From CAVQAH01 sp963784195 (GTDB lineage: Bacteria; Acidobacteriota; Vicinamibacteria; Vicinamibacterales; 2-12-FULL-66-21), in the NCBI GenBank assembly GCA_963784195.1, contig CAWARA010000005.1, forward strand, positions 1 to 64,000: 64,000 nt of DNA. The letters are read 5' to 3'. The notes under the pieces were generated by a model that made no database searches, was not told the origin of the DNA, and saw nothing but the letters and a program-made list of their open reading frames with translations. Of this stretch, positions 49,617-59,290 are shown in pieces. The position numbers were made by a program, and so were the translations under genes. Numbering within the stretch: position 1 is the stretch's first letter; every line of letters starts with the position of its first letter.

Positions 49617-50790
49617 ATGAAGTCTGTCACCATCGGTGTTGTTCCGCGCGAACGGTTCTCGCTGGCGGCCGAATCGCTGCAGCGGATCTTTGATTGCACC
49701 GACCTCCCCTTCAATCTGATCGTCGTTGACTGCAACATCCCGGCACGGTATCGCCAGCAGATGGACGAAGTGCTGAATGGCCGCAGCAACGTCAAGGTCA
49801 TTCGCACCAACGAATAACATCTTAGCCTAACCGATCCCGGAATCTGGTGATCAAAGAGGCTCGGGACGAGTATGTTCTCCTGACGGAAAATGACGTGCTG
49901 GTGAAAGACGGCTGGCTCACCCAGCTGGTCGCCGCGATCGATGAGCACCCCGCCGATGTAGCGGTGCCGTTGATCATCGAGGGCAGAATCGGCAAGGGTC
50001 ACGTGCACTTCGACGACCTGCTGGGAACCGTGCAGCGCGTCGAGACACCAGAAGGACCCAAGTGGGCAATCCGCGGGCGCTCGACAGCCAAGGAGAAGGA
50101 CCGCGGAGGCGAGCGTCGAACGATCGAGATGATGGAACAGCACTGTATTCTGTTCCGTCGGAGCGCCCTGGAACGGATGGGCCCGTACGACGAGGAGCTC
50201 AACACTCGGGACGAGATCGACCTGAGTCTGGCGTTGTATCACGCTGGTCAAAAGGTCGTCTTCGAACCAAAGTGCGAGGTGCACTATCTGCCGCCCTATC
50301 CGCCCGAGGACGACGAGTTGGACTTCTTTTACATGAAGTGGAACCTGGAACGCGCCCTGAAGAGCCGGGAGCGTATACGCGAGAAGTGGAACCTGGTGCA
50401 GTGTCCGGGCGATATGAGCTTCGTCAAGGCACGGAATCTGTTCGGGCAGATGTCACGTACCGGAAGTGAACTCAAATCGGTCGTTTCACCTGACGAGCGT
50501 TTCATTCTGGTCGACGCCGACTGGTGGAGGGGCACGAAGATCGTCGACGGTCTGCAGGCGATTCCGTTCACGGAACATGACGGCAAATTCTGGGGCCTGC
50601 CTGCCGACGACGCGTCGGCGATCACGGAGTTGGAGCGGCTGCGCGCCAAGGATCCACGTTTCATCGTGTCGGGTGGCCCGAATACTTCGACTGGACAAGT
50701 CAGTTTCCGGGGCTCCACGGCCATCTGAACGCAAGCTTTCCGTGTGTGTTGAACACCGAGCGGCTGCTCGTCTACGAGCTTCGCCGGTGA
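49617..50790 (+). CDS. GT2-family glycosyltransferase (two frameshifts)
   Basis: About 390 residues after correction. GGAGG lies 6 bases upstream of ATG 49617. The GT2 core has VTIGVVPRERFSLAAESL, FNLIVVDCNIP, then NRSRNLVIKEARDEYVLL-TENDV, where END takes the place of the DxD metal motif. It also has MMEQHCILFRRSALERMGPYD and TRDEIDLSLALYHAG, an acceptor-side acidic motif. Frame changes are near 49815-49845 and 50680. After the second, WPEYFDWTSQFPGLHGHLNAS continues to the stop at 50790. A deacetylase gene follows 10 bp later. Confidence 0.72.
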
Positions 50791-50800
50791 CAGGCTGGTG

Positions 50801-51532
50801 ATGTCCGATTCCAGACGCCTCATCGTGAACGCCGATGACTTTGGCCGCAGTGCCGCGATCAACCGAGGCATCATCGCGACCCTGGAGCAGGGCATCGTGA
50901 CGAGCACGAGTCTCATGGTTCGATGGCCCAGCTCCGCCGATGCCGCCGCGTATGCCCGGGATCGCCGTGATTTCGGCGTGGGCCTGCATATCGACCTTGG
51001 TGAGTGGGTCTATCGCGAGGGGGGGTGGGAGCCCTCGTATCGAGTCGTGTCGGGCACTGGCGCACCTGCGGTCGCCGAAGAAGTCGAGCGTCAACTGCGG
51101 TCGTTTCAGGATCTGGTCGGCAGAAATCCCACACATCTGGATTCTCACCAGCACGCGCATCGGGACGAACCGACTCGAACGGTCGTGATCGAGCTTGGGC
51201 GGCGACTGGGAGTGCCAGTTCGACACTTCAGCCCGGCCGTTCGCTATTGCGGGGCTTTTTATGGTCAAACCGATGAGGGAGAGGCGCTTCCTGACGCCGT
51301 CTCCGTCGACGCCCTCGTCAGAATCCTGAAAAGGTTGCCGCCAGGGATCTCGGAGCTGTGCTGCCATCCCGGGGCCGACAATCGAGAGACGACGTATGGC
51401 AGGGAACGGGCCTGGGAAAGCACCACCCTGCGCGATCCACGGGTGCGCGAGGCGATAGTGGCTGAAGGAATCCGACTGTGTTCGTTCATCGATGCGCAGA
51501 TTCGGAAGGAAGACTGCGCGGTCCGATGCTGA
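50801..51532 (+). CDS. YdjC/ChbG-family carbohydrate deacetylase
   Basis: An intact 243-residue protein. Family landmarks are LIVNADDFGRSAAINRGII with the metal-binding acidic pair, GVGLHIDLGEW, the metal histidines in THLDSHQHAHRD, and CCHPGAD near the end. Known members (ChbG, HpnK) remove acetyl groups from chitooligosaccharides or hopanoid-linked N-acetylglucosamine. In this cluster a role in deacetylating a glycan precursor is likely. It is 10 bp after the GT2 gene and closes the cluster. Confidence 0.88.
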   Translation: MSDSRRLIVNADDFGRSAAINRGIIATLEQGIVTSTSLMVRWPSSADAAAYARDRRDFGVGLHIDLGEWVYREGGWEPSYRVVSGTGAPAVAEEVERQLRSFQDLVGRNPTHLDSHQHAHRDEPTRTVVIELGRRLGVPVRHFSPAVRYCGAFYGQTDEGEALPDAVSVDALVRILKRLPPGISELCCHPGADNRETTYGRERAWESTTLRDPRVREAIVAEGIRLCSFIDAQIRKEDCAVRC

Positions 51533-51699
51533 CCAGGATCATGGAGATCTTCTGCGGGTCGGGGGAGCCTTTTCAGCACCTCTGCGAGTTGCAGGTTGAT
51601 GTGGGTCAGAGTCCTATCCGGCAAGATCGGGGGTAGAGGGTGAGCGAGCCATGCAGGTCGGCGATGTGACTCGTCGAGATGGGTCTGTTCACGCAGCCG

Positions 51700-51900
51700 A
51701 GCGCGGCAAGTTCTATCTCCTGCAGATCCGTGTACTCGGCCTGGCAAACTGATGTTGCTGAAGCTGCGCGAGGACTACCAAGTCCACGCTGGCGCGAAGT
51801 CTATACCTCACGAGACTTCCACGACACTCTCCTGGCCAACGGCACGGTGCCAATCTGGCTGCACCGCGCGATCATGCTCGGTGAACAAACAGTGAGATGA
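51700..51900 (+). pseudogene. C-terminal remnant of a DUF885-family protein
   Basis: Two frames hold short family matches: PGKLMLLKLREDYQ and, just after it, SRDFHDTLLANGTVPIWLHRAI-ML. Both lie in the last 60 residues of DUF885 (M1-like peptidase-related) proteins, where GKL-x-LKLRE and DFHD-x-LL-x-G-x-VP are typical. No upstream part is visible in 51533-51700, which shows no other gene. Confidence 0.5.
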
Positions 51901-51913
51901 TCGAGTAAGCAGC

Positions 51914-52240
51914 ATGCCCCTCTACGAATATCAGTGCGAGTCGTGCAGTACACGCTTCGAGCGCATCCAGAAGTTTGCCGATCCACCCGTGGAAACCTGC
52001 CCGTCGTGCGGCGGCCCAGGGCGCAGTGTGTTGTCATCACCGGCAATCCAGTTCAAGGAATCGGGTTGGTACATCACCGACTACGCGAAGAAGAGCAGTG
52101 AGTCGGCCGCGAAGCCAGCGGCGACGGATAGCAACAAGCCCTCGGAATCCGATTCGGATTCGGCGGCGGCCCAAATCCGAATCGGCATCACCGGCGTCGG
52201 GGCCACCGAGCTCGTCACCGTTTCGTGTCACGGACGCGGT
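51914..52240 (+). CDS. FmdB-family zinc-ribbon protein (C terminus uncertain)
   Basis: It starts at ATG 51914 with MPLYEYQCESCSTRFERIQKF and a zinc ribbon of two Cys-x2-Cys pairs (CESC and CPSCGG), then the family's SSPAIQFKESGWYITDYAK motif. A Ser/Ala/Lys-rich tail follows, as usual for FmdB regulators. The tail normally stops at about 105-115 residues. Here the frame stays open into the next gene, whose ATG at 52307 is in the same frame. A lost stop or an indel near 52165-52240 is likely. FmdB proteins are small putative regulators; function unproven. Confidence 0.75.
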
Positions 52241-52306
52241 GGCGCTAAACGAGAGGTGTGGGACATATTCTTCAAAAAAGCTCGCCGGAACAGCCACTAC
52301 ACGGGG

Positions 52307-54772
52307 ATGGCCAACGTGTTCAATGACATCCGCGCTGACGTGTCGTTCGGCTGCCGCATGCTCCTGCAGAAACCCCGGCTTTACCGCCGTGGCCATAGCC
52401 GTACTGGCACTTGGTATTGGCGCCAATGTCACGGTATTCACAATCGCCAATGCGTTTTCTGTTCAAGAACCTGCCATTCGACGACAGTGACCGCATCCTA
52501 TACATCTCGAACACCCAACGAACCAGGCCCGGCACCGTCAGGTCGGTTTCGTATCCGGATTTCATCGAGTTTCGAGACCAGGCGAAGTCCTTTGAGGGAC
52601 TCGCCGCGTTTTCGAACCGCCCGTCGATCTGAGCGACGGCAACGGCTTCCCGGAGCACTACCGCTGTCCCAGGATAACGGCCAACGGATTCTCTGTCATG
52701 GGACAGAGCCCCGTGCTGGGCCGGGACTTCGCTCCCGAAGATGAGCAGCCGGGCGCTCAGCCGGTCGTCCTCCTGAGCTACGCGCTTTGGGAGAGCCGCT
52801 ACAGTCAGGACCCCGCGGTGATCGGGAGAACGATCCGCGTCAACGACGCGCCCGCTGTCATTGTCGGCGTGATGCCGCGCGGCGTCACCTTCCCGGGCGC
52901 GAGCAATCTGTGGATGCCACTGGTCCGGACGAGCGAGCTCCAGCGGCGCGACGCTCGGAACCTGACGATATTCGGCCGACTGGCCAGACATGCGACGTTG
53001 GGCGCTGCGCGGGCGGAATTGAGCGCGATTGCCGGCCGGCTGGCCGATGAATACCCGACGACGAACAAAGATGTGGACGTCATGGTCCAGAACTTCAGCG
53101 ACCGTTTCAACGGCAGCAACACGAAGCTGGTGTTCAGGTCTCTGCTCGGAGCGGTCGCATTCGTCCTCCTCATTGCCTGCGCCAATGTCGCCAACCTTCT
53201 GCTCGCCCGCGCTGTCGGGCGCTCCCGGGAGATTTCAATCCGGACAAGCCTCGGGGCGAGTCGCTGGCGCGTTGTCCGTCAACTTCTCGTGGAAAGTTTC
53301 CTCCTGTCCACTGCCGCAGCGAGCACTCGGGTGGCTGCATCGCGGTGTGGGGTGTTCGTGTCTTCGATGCCGCGCTCGTCCCTGCAGTGAAACCGCCCTA
53401 CATCGATTTCACGATGGACGGCAGGGTGCTCGCGTTTCTGGCGGCGATTGCGATCGGCGCCGGTATCTTCTGCGGCCTGGCGCCGGTGCTGCAGCTCTCG
53501 CGGCTCGATATCAACAGTGCACTGAAGGAAGGCAGCAGCGCGGCTGGCTCCAGCAGTCGTACCCGTATTCTGTTCGGATTGCTCGTCGTCACCGAAGTGT
53601 CGCTGGCCTTCATCCTGCTGGCCGGGGCGGGCCTGATGATTCGCAGCCTCCTGAATACGTTCCGGACAGAAATCGGTGTCAATACCAGCACACGTCCTGT
53701 CGATGTACCTGAACTTGCGCAGCACGAAGTATCCGCGCCTCGAGGACCGGATCCTTTTCTACGATCGTCTCAAGGACCGCCTCGGGACGCTTCCCGACAT
53801 CGAGGTCGCTGAGGTCGCGTCCGACCTGCCCGCCGAAAGCCCTGACGACTTCACCTACGAAGTCGAGGGTGCGCCGCACCCGGACTCCGGGGACTATCCG
53901 CGGGTGAGCGTGCTCGTGATAGGGAATGACTACTTCCGAGTCGGCCAGGTGAAGGTGAAAGCTGGTCGACAGTTCAACGACACGGACGCGCCCGGTGGCC
54001 TGCCGGTGGTGATTGTGAACGAGCTGTTCGCTCGTCAGTACTGGCCTGGCCAGGAAGCACTCGGCAAACGCCTGCGCCTTTTGCGGTGGCGGCCCGGGGC
54101 GCCGAGAGGCACTCCTCCAGCACCGGACCCATGGCTCACGGTCGTTGGCCTGGTTCCCGACATCCTGCAGGACGACGAGAGCTTCGTCCTCACGCCACTC
54201 CTGTACTTCCCGCAGCATCAGCGGCCGCAGAGCGGCATGTACATCATGATCCGGACCCGGGTTCCTCCGGCGACGCTTGGTAACGCTATCCGCCAGGAAG
54301 TGTCTAGGCACTCGACCAGGATCTTGCGGTGCCGAGCCTGCGCACTCTCGAGGAGTCTCTCTGGTTCCGCAACTGGAGGTACCGTGTATTCGGCACCATG
54401 TTTGCGGTTTTTGCGGCCATTGCGCTCCTGCTCGCGACGGTGGGCCTGTACGCCGTTATCGCGCACTCGGTCAGCCGGCGTACCCGCGAGATCGGCGTCC
54501 GCATGGCGCTCGGCGCCATGACCAGCGACATCCTCGCTCTCGTGTTCAAGCAGGGCCTTTTGCAGATGGCTCTGGGCCTGGGTGTCGGGCTGGCCGTTTC
54601 GTTGGGGGTGACCCGGGTCCTGGAAGCCATTCTGGTCGGCGTGACGCCGGCCGACCCGTTGACGTTTGTGAGCGTCGCGCTGGTGTTGATCGCAGCAGGG
54701 GTGCTGGGGTGCGCGATACCCGCCCGGCGGGCGATCCGTGTAGATCCCGTGGTGGCCTTGCGGAATGAGTAG
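52307..54772 (+). CDS. ADOP-family ABC transporter permease (multiple frameshifts)
   Basis: About 820 residues after correction. It starts MANVFNDIRADVSFGCRMLL with no charged prefix domain. The usual order is visible: first helix GFTAVAIAVLALGIGANVTV, first periplasmic core (GRDFAPEDEQPG, IGRTIRVNDAPA), FtsX block (LLIACANVANLLLARAVGRS), second core (GRQFNDTDAPGGLPVVIVN) and final FtsX block ending IRVDPVVALRNE. Frame changes occur near 52375, 52455, 52630, 53320, 53690 and 54300. Parts about 640 bp long between breaks are clean. The substrate is unknown. Confidence 0.78.
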
Positions 54773-54860
54773 GGCGTCAGGCGGCTTGGTTGCCAGGTCA
54801 GCACCCGTGCTACCTTATTGATGCCCCCGACCTCTTGACTGATGAATAGCCGACCCCTCG

Positions 54861-56160
54861 TTGCCAGCGGACGCCCCTGAATTGGCGCCGCTCCTGCTCG
54901 TCATGGTCGTGGTGGTATCCGCGCGAGCTGCCTTTGCGCAGCAGCCGGCGCAACCGTTCCGAACGGACGCAGTTCACGTTTTTCTCGATTGCGACTCCTG
55001 CGACGACAGCTACATGCGCACGGAGGTCACTTTCATCAACTACGTGCGGGACCGGGTTGGAGCGGATGTCCACGTCCTCATCACGACCGAGGGGACAGGC
55101 GGCGGCGGCACCCGGTTCCCACGCTGAAGTTCATCGGGCTGGGCCGGTTCCAAGGGGCCGGAGCAGACACTTGATCTATTCGTCGCCACAAACCGCCACA
55201 TCGGACGAACGCCGCAAGGGTCTGACGGCGGTGTTCAAGCTCGGACTGGTGCGATACGTGGCGGAAACGCCGCTGGCCGATCAACTCAAGGTGACGTTCC
55301 AGGCGCCCGCGGGCCCGCAGACGGCCGCCGCGGTGGACGACCCGTGGAATTTCTGGGTCTTTCGCATAGGCGCGAGCGGCAACTTCGACGGAGAGGAGTC
55401 GAACGAAAGCCTCGGGATGCTGCGGATCCTTCTCCGTCAACCGGACAACCGACCAGTGGAAGATCAATTTCAACGGCTCGAGCCGTTACAGCGAGGACAC
55501 GTTCGAGCTCGAAGAAGAGGACGGAGGGCACGTTCACCACAACCCAGCGGCAGTCCGAGGGCCGCGTGCTCGTCACGAAGAGCATCAACGATCACTGGTA
55601 GTTCGGAGGAACGGCCGTTCTGCTCGCGTCGACCTTCCAGAACTACGACCTTCGGACCCGGGTCGCGCCCGGGATCCAGTCGACATCTTCCCGTATAGCG
55701 AATCGACTCGCCGGATCCTCACGCTCTTTTACAGCGTGGGTTACCAGACCGCCGATTACACGGAAGAAACGATCTTCGGCAAGACCGAAGAGCAGCTGCT
55801 GGATCACTCGTTCGAGGTGGCGCTGGCCCTGCGGCAGCCGTGGGCATTACCGCCTGCCGGGTCGGTGGAGGTGCAGCAGAATACTGGGATAGGAGTGACA
55901 TGTACCGGATCAACGCGTTTGGCGAACTCGACGTCCGGCTGTTCAAGGGCTTCTCGCTGGAAATGTTCGCGTCCGGCGCTCGTCGTCGCGACCAGTTGTC
56001 GCTGCGGCGGGGCTCAGCGACGACCGAAGATATCCTGGTTCGCCAGCGCGAGCTGGCCACTGGCTATCAGATCGAGCTCGGGTTCGGCTTCAGTTACTCC
56101 TTCGGCTCAGTTTTCAACAACGTCGTCAATCCACGCTTCCGGAACGTCGGCGGGCTCTGA
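54861..56160 (+). CDS. Putative outer-membrane beta-barrel protein (multiple frameshifts)
   Basis: About 430 residues. A signal peptide (LLLVMVVVVSARAAFAQQ) is followed by VHVFLDCDSCDDSYMRTEV and VNYVRDR-like sequence. Alternating strands continue: DPWNFWVFRIGASGNFDGEE, KINFNGSSRYSEDTFELEE, SINDHWSFGGTAVLLAS and a final FGFSYSFGSVFNNVVNPRF. The pattern fits a conserved acidobacterial outer-membrane barrel of unknown function. Frame changes lie near 55130, 55175, 55440, 55600 and 55850. The start is uncertain: TTG 54861 is in frame, and an ATG at 54842 would need an indel. Confidence 0.6.
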
Positions 56161-56261
56161 CGTCCTTCGACTTGCGAGCCCGCTTGCGATCAATTCCGGC
56201 CACAGGAAGCCGAAGTCAGCGTCCGGGGGTCGTGGAACCTTGGAAGTGAGGGAGGGAAGGA

Positions 56262-58017
56262 ATGGGCGCGACGTCCTCGGACTTCGCTCTTCTGCGCAGA
56301 GTTCTCGCTGAAACTCAAGGACATCGGCGTCATATCGCCGCGCTCTGAGCACTCGGCCTGCTATCCGGACCGGTGGGTTTACTTGCGCCTGTTCCCTTGA
56401 AAATTGTCGTCGATAGCGCGTTAGGGGGCCATCCGCTGCCGGGTTTTCTGCAATGGGTTTTGCCCGCGGGAACTGCCGCTTCGGCGTCGACGGTGTTAGT
56501 GATCGCCATTGTCGTGCTGCTGACCGTTGCTTCGATCGGCCAATTACAATCAATCGGAAGCTCGCTGCTACGTGCTTATACCGGCGAACGGATGGTCTTG
56601 GCTTTTTGAGCGAAACTCTTTCGACACGTTCAGCGCCTGTCGATCTCTTATCACGACACGCAGGGCACAGCCGATTCGGTATTCCGAGTGCAAACGGACG
56701 CCGCAGCGCTTCGATATGTCCTCTTCGACGGACTCTTGCCGCTGATGAACTCGATCGTCACCTTGATCTCGATGATCTGATGTGACGATGCGCATCGACA
56801 AGGAATTGGCTTTTGTCGCCCTGGCGATCTCGCCTGTGCTGTTTAGCGTTTCACGGATTTCAAAGCGCAAACTGCGAGTTGGATGGAGAACAGTCCGAAA
56901 ACTTGAAAACACAAGTTATTCGGTTGTACAGGAAGTGCTCGGAACGGTACGGGTGGTGAAGGCGTTCGGTCGTGAGGATCACGAGCAAAACCGGTATGTC
57001 GTCCACGGCCAAGCAGGTCTGAAAGCGCGACTCCGGATGACACTCACCGAGGGTCTCTTCACTTTGGCGGTAGGCATGACGACCGCCAGTGGCATGGCCG
57101 CTGTTCTCTGGATTGGCGTAGGCACATTCAATCCGGGGCATTGACTGTGGGTGAGCTGCTCCTCGTGATTGCGTACATTGCGCAACTCTACGATCCCTTG
57201 AAAGCGCTCGGCACCAATACCGCTCGCATGCAAGGCAATCTTACTAGTGTGGAGCGCGTTTTCGCGTTGCTTGATGAACTACCGGAGGTGATTGAACGCC
57301 CCCACGCCATACCGATCGTCCGGGCCAGCGGGGATGTCCGGTTTGAAGATGTGTCGTTTTCCTATGACGGAGACATCGACGTTCTGGATCATGTGTCCTT
57401 CACAGTTCCCCCAGGGTCGCGGGTCGGTATTCAGGGCCAAACTGGTGCGGGTAAAGAGTACACTTATGGGGCTTCTCACGCGGTTTTACGACGTGAACAG
57501 AGGGACGGATTCTGCTGGATTTTAAGCGTAGATGTGAGAGATTACAAACTCGCGGATCTGCGCAATCAATTCGGCATCGTGTTGCAGGATTCCGTCCTTT
57601 TTTCAACCACCATCGCTGAAAACATTGCCTATGCGCGTCCTGGCGCCACGCAGGACCAGATCATCGAGGCGGCCACGCTCGCCGACGCACACTATTTCAT
57701 TTCGAATATGCCGAACGGCTACCACACAGTGGTTGGTGAGCGCGGCATGCGCCTCTCCGGTGGCGAACGCCAACGCATTGCTCTGGCGAGGGCCTTTTTG
57801 AAGGATGCGCCGATCCTGCTGCTGGACGAGCCAACGAGCTCGGTCGATGAATTCCGCCGAGCTCTCAAAGATGCTCGGAGCGCTCCAACGTCTCATGCGC
57901 GGACGCACTACATTTATGATCGCGCATCGTTTGAGCACTCTCGACTACTGCAATCTTCGCCTGGAGATTCGCGGTAAGGGCGCTTTCGAAGTGAAGGCCA
58001 TTCCCAAACATGGATAA
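56262..58017 (+). CDS. ABC exporter, fused permease and ATPase (nonsense codon and frameshifts)
   Basis: An MsbA/multidrug-type half-transporter of about 585 residues. GGAGGGAAGG precedes ATG 56262. Codon 29 is TGA (56346-56348) in the same frame that continues GPVGLLAPVPLKIVVDSALG, so it is probably a TGG changed to TGA. Permease helices run to about 57140. The ATPase half shows FEDVSFSYDGDIDVLDHVSF, the Walker A GQTGAGK interrupted by an extra A at 57453-57455, LSGGERQRIALARAF, LLLDEPTSSVD and a shifted FMIAHRLSTLD. With so many lesions in one gene, a pseudogene is as likely as poor sequence. It probably exports a lipid or glycan. Confidence 0.68.
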
Positions 58018-58022
58018 ATAAG

Positions 58023-58976
58023 ATGCTTCACCGCGATATTACGATTCTTCACCGTGAACCTGCAGTGCACATCAGCACCTCGTTCAATGAGATTGTCACC
58101 TGCAGGTTCACAGACGGCTCCGTCCGCCAGCTGCTTTATTAAAACGCGGTGTATCGCATTCAGATCGAAGCCATGGACATCATGGCGGAGTGCCTTACGA
58201 AGCCATCATATACCGCTCAGCCCTAGAACCGCTCGCCACCTCGGCGCCCCGCTGTCATGATGCCGACGTGGACCCTGCCACGGGTGAAACAGTCTTGCTG
58301 ATCCACTTCATCGAAAACTCGCGGTGGCTATCGAAGGCCTCCCGGTCAAGCCTCTTCGATGCTGCCCGTTGGATTCGGAACCTTCCATCGATTGAATGAG
58401 TCGCGCGTGGAAGCGCTCGATGCGGCAATCACCCGTTATGACGCTCCCTACTACCTCGGATGGATGGAGCGGACGCTGGAATTTTGGGCCGAGCAAAACC
58501 CGTGGCTGACAGCGTTGGCCCATCGCTGGCCGGACTTTGTGCGCGAATTGTTGGCCGCGCCGCAGACGCTCGTCCACGGCGAGTACTATCCCAAGAACAT
58601 TCTGGTTCACGATAGTGTGATCGTCCCTATTGATTGGGAAACCGCTGCTATAGCCCCAGGCGAGATTGACCTGGTTGCATTGACGGAGCGCTGGTCTCCA
58701 GCAATCAAGGAGAATTGTGAGATCGAGTATCGCCGAGCCCGTTGGCCGGATGGCTCGCCCGCTACCTCGTCGCGTGTAGAGACCCTCGCTGAAATCTACC
58801 TCCAGCTTCGTTGGGTGGGGCAACGCAAAGATCTGCTTTCCTCCAAGGAAGTAACTGACAGACTTTGGCCGTCTCCGGCGCTTGTCTGTTCAGACGTGCG
58901 TGGTCAGCGAATTAACCGGGACAGAGTGGGAATGATGTTGGTTGGAGTGCGTGAACCGGGAGAGACGCGCCGCTAA
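58023..58976 (+). CDS. Aminoglycoside-phosphotransferase-family kinase (frameshifts)
   Basis: About 315 residues over three frames. The N lobe begins MLHRDITILHREPAVHISTS and the frame first stops at TAA 58138. The next part reads VPYEAIIYRSALEPLATSAP and DPATGETVLLIHFIEN. The last frame has the catalytic loop HGEYYPKNILV and the metal motif IDWETAAIAPGEIDL. These are the APH/choline-kinase hallmarks (HGD-like and DxD-like). Despite the family name, sugar or lipid substrates are common. It starts 5 bp after the ABC exporter, so the two are likely co-transcribed. Confidence 0.6.
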
Positions 58977-58984
58977 CGATACTG

Positions 58985-59032
58985 AGCCCGACCGATCCCG
59001 CCGCTGCCAAGGCGGCCGCGGACGGTCGGGCT
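58985..59032. terminator. Hairpin after the APH-like gene
   Basis: AGCCCGACC (58985-58993) pairs with GGTCGGGCT (59024-59032) around an inner CCGCC/GGCGG stem. It starts 9 bp after the APH stop codon. There is no T-tract, so a REP-type repeat that shares arms with the palindrome at 15433 is an alternative to a terminator. Confidence 0.5.
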
Positions 59033-59042
59033 CACACCCAGA

Positions 59043-59275
59043 CGACCGGTAACATATCAGAAACAGATGAACGTGGAGCGCGCCATCGCGCTGGCTCGTC
59101 ATTCAGCAAGTCCCGAACCAGAATTCGAGGGATGAATCACACTAGTTCGATCGCGAGATGCATCGAAAACGCGGTGTTTTCTCGTGTGATGAACGGTGGT
59201 ACCAACGACTTCAAACCATTGGTCTGTTGGACTGCGGAAAATTGGATTGGCGAGGCCGAGCAAAATCTCGATGGT
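59043..59275 (-). promoter_or_regulatory. Orphan copy of the receptor-gene leader (leader B)
   Basis: Read on the minus strand this 230-bp gene-free stretch aligns with the leader at 39299-39530: GCCTCG-n-AATCCA, CACCGTTCATCAC, GTGATTCATCC, GGGACTTGCTGAATGACGAGCC, then a hairpin AGCGCG-ATGG-CGCGCT. The outer pair of that hairpin is G-C in leader A and A-T here, so pairing is kept. No receptor gene follows on this strand; the APH gene and its hairpin lie there instead, which suggests a deletion or rearrangement. Confidence 0.5.
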
Positions 59276-59290
59276 CTGTGGCCGAGGGGC

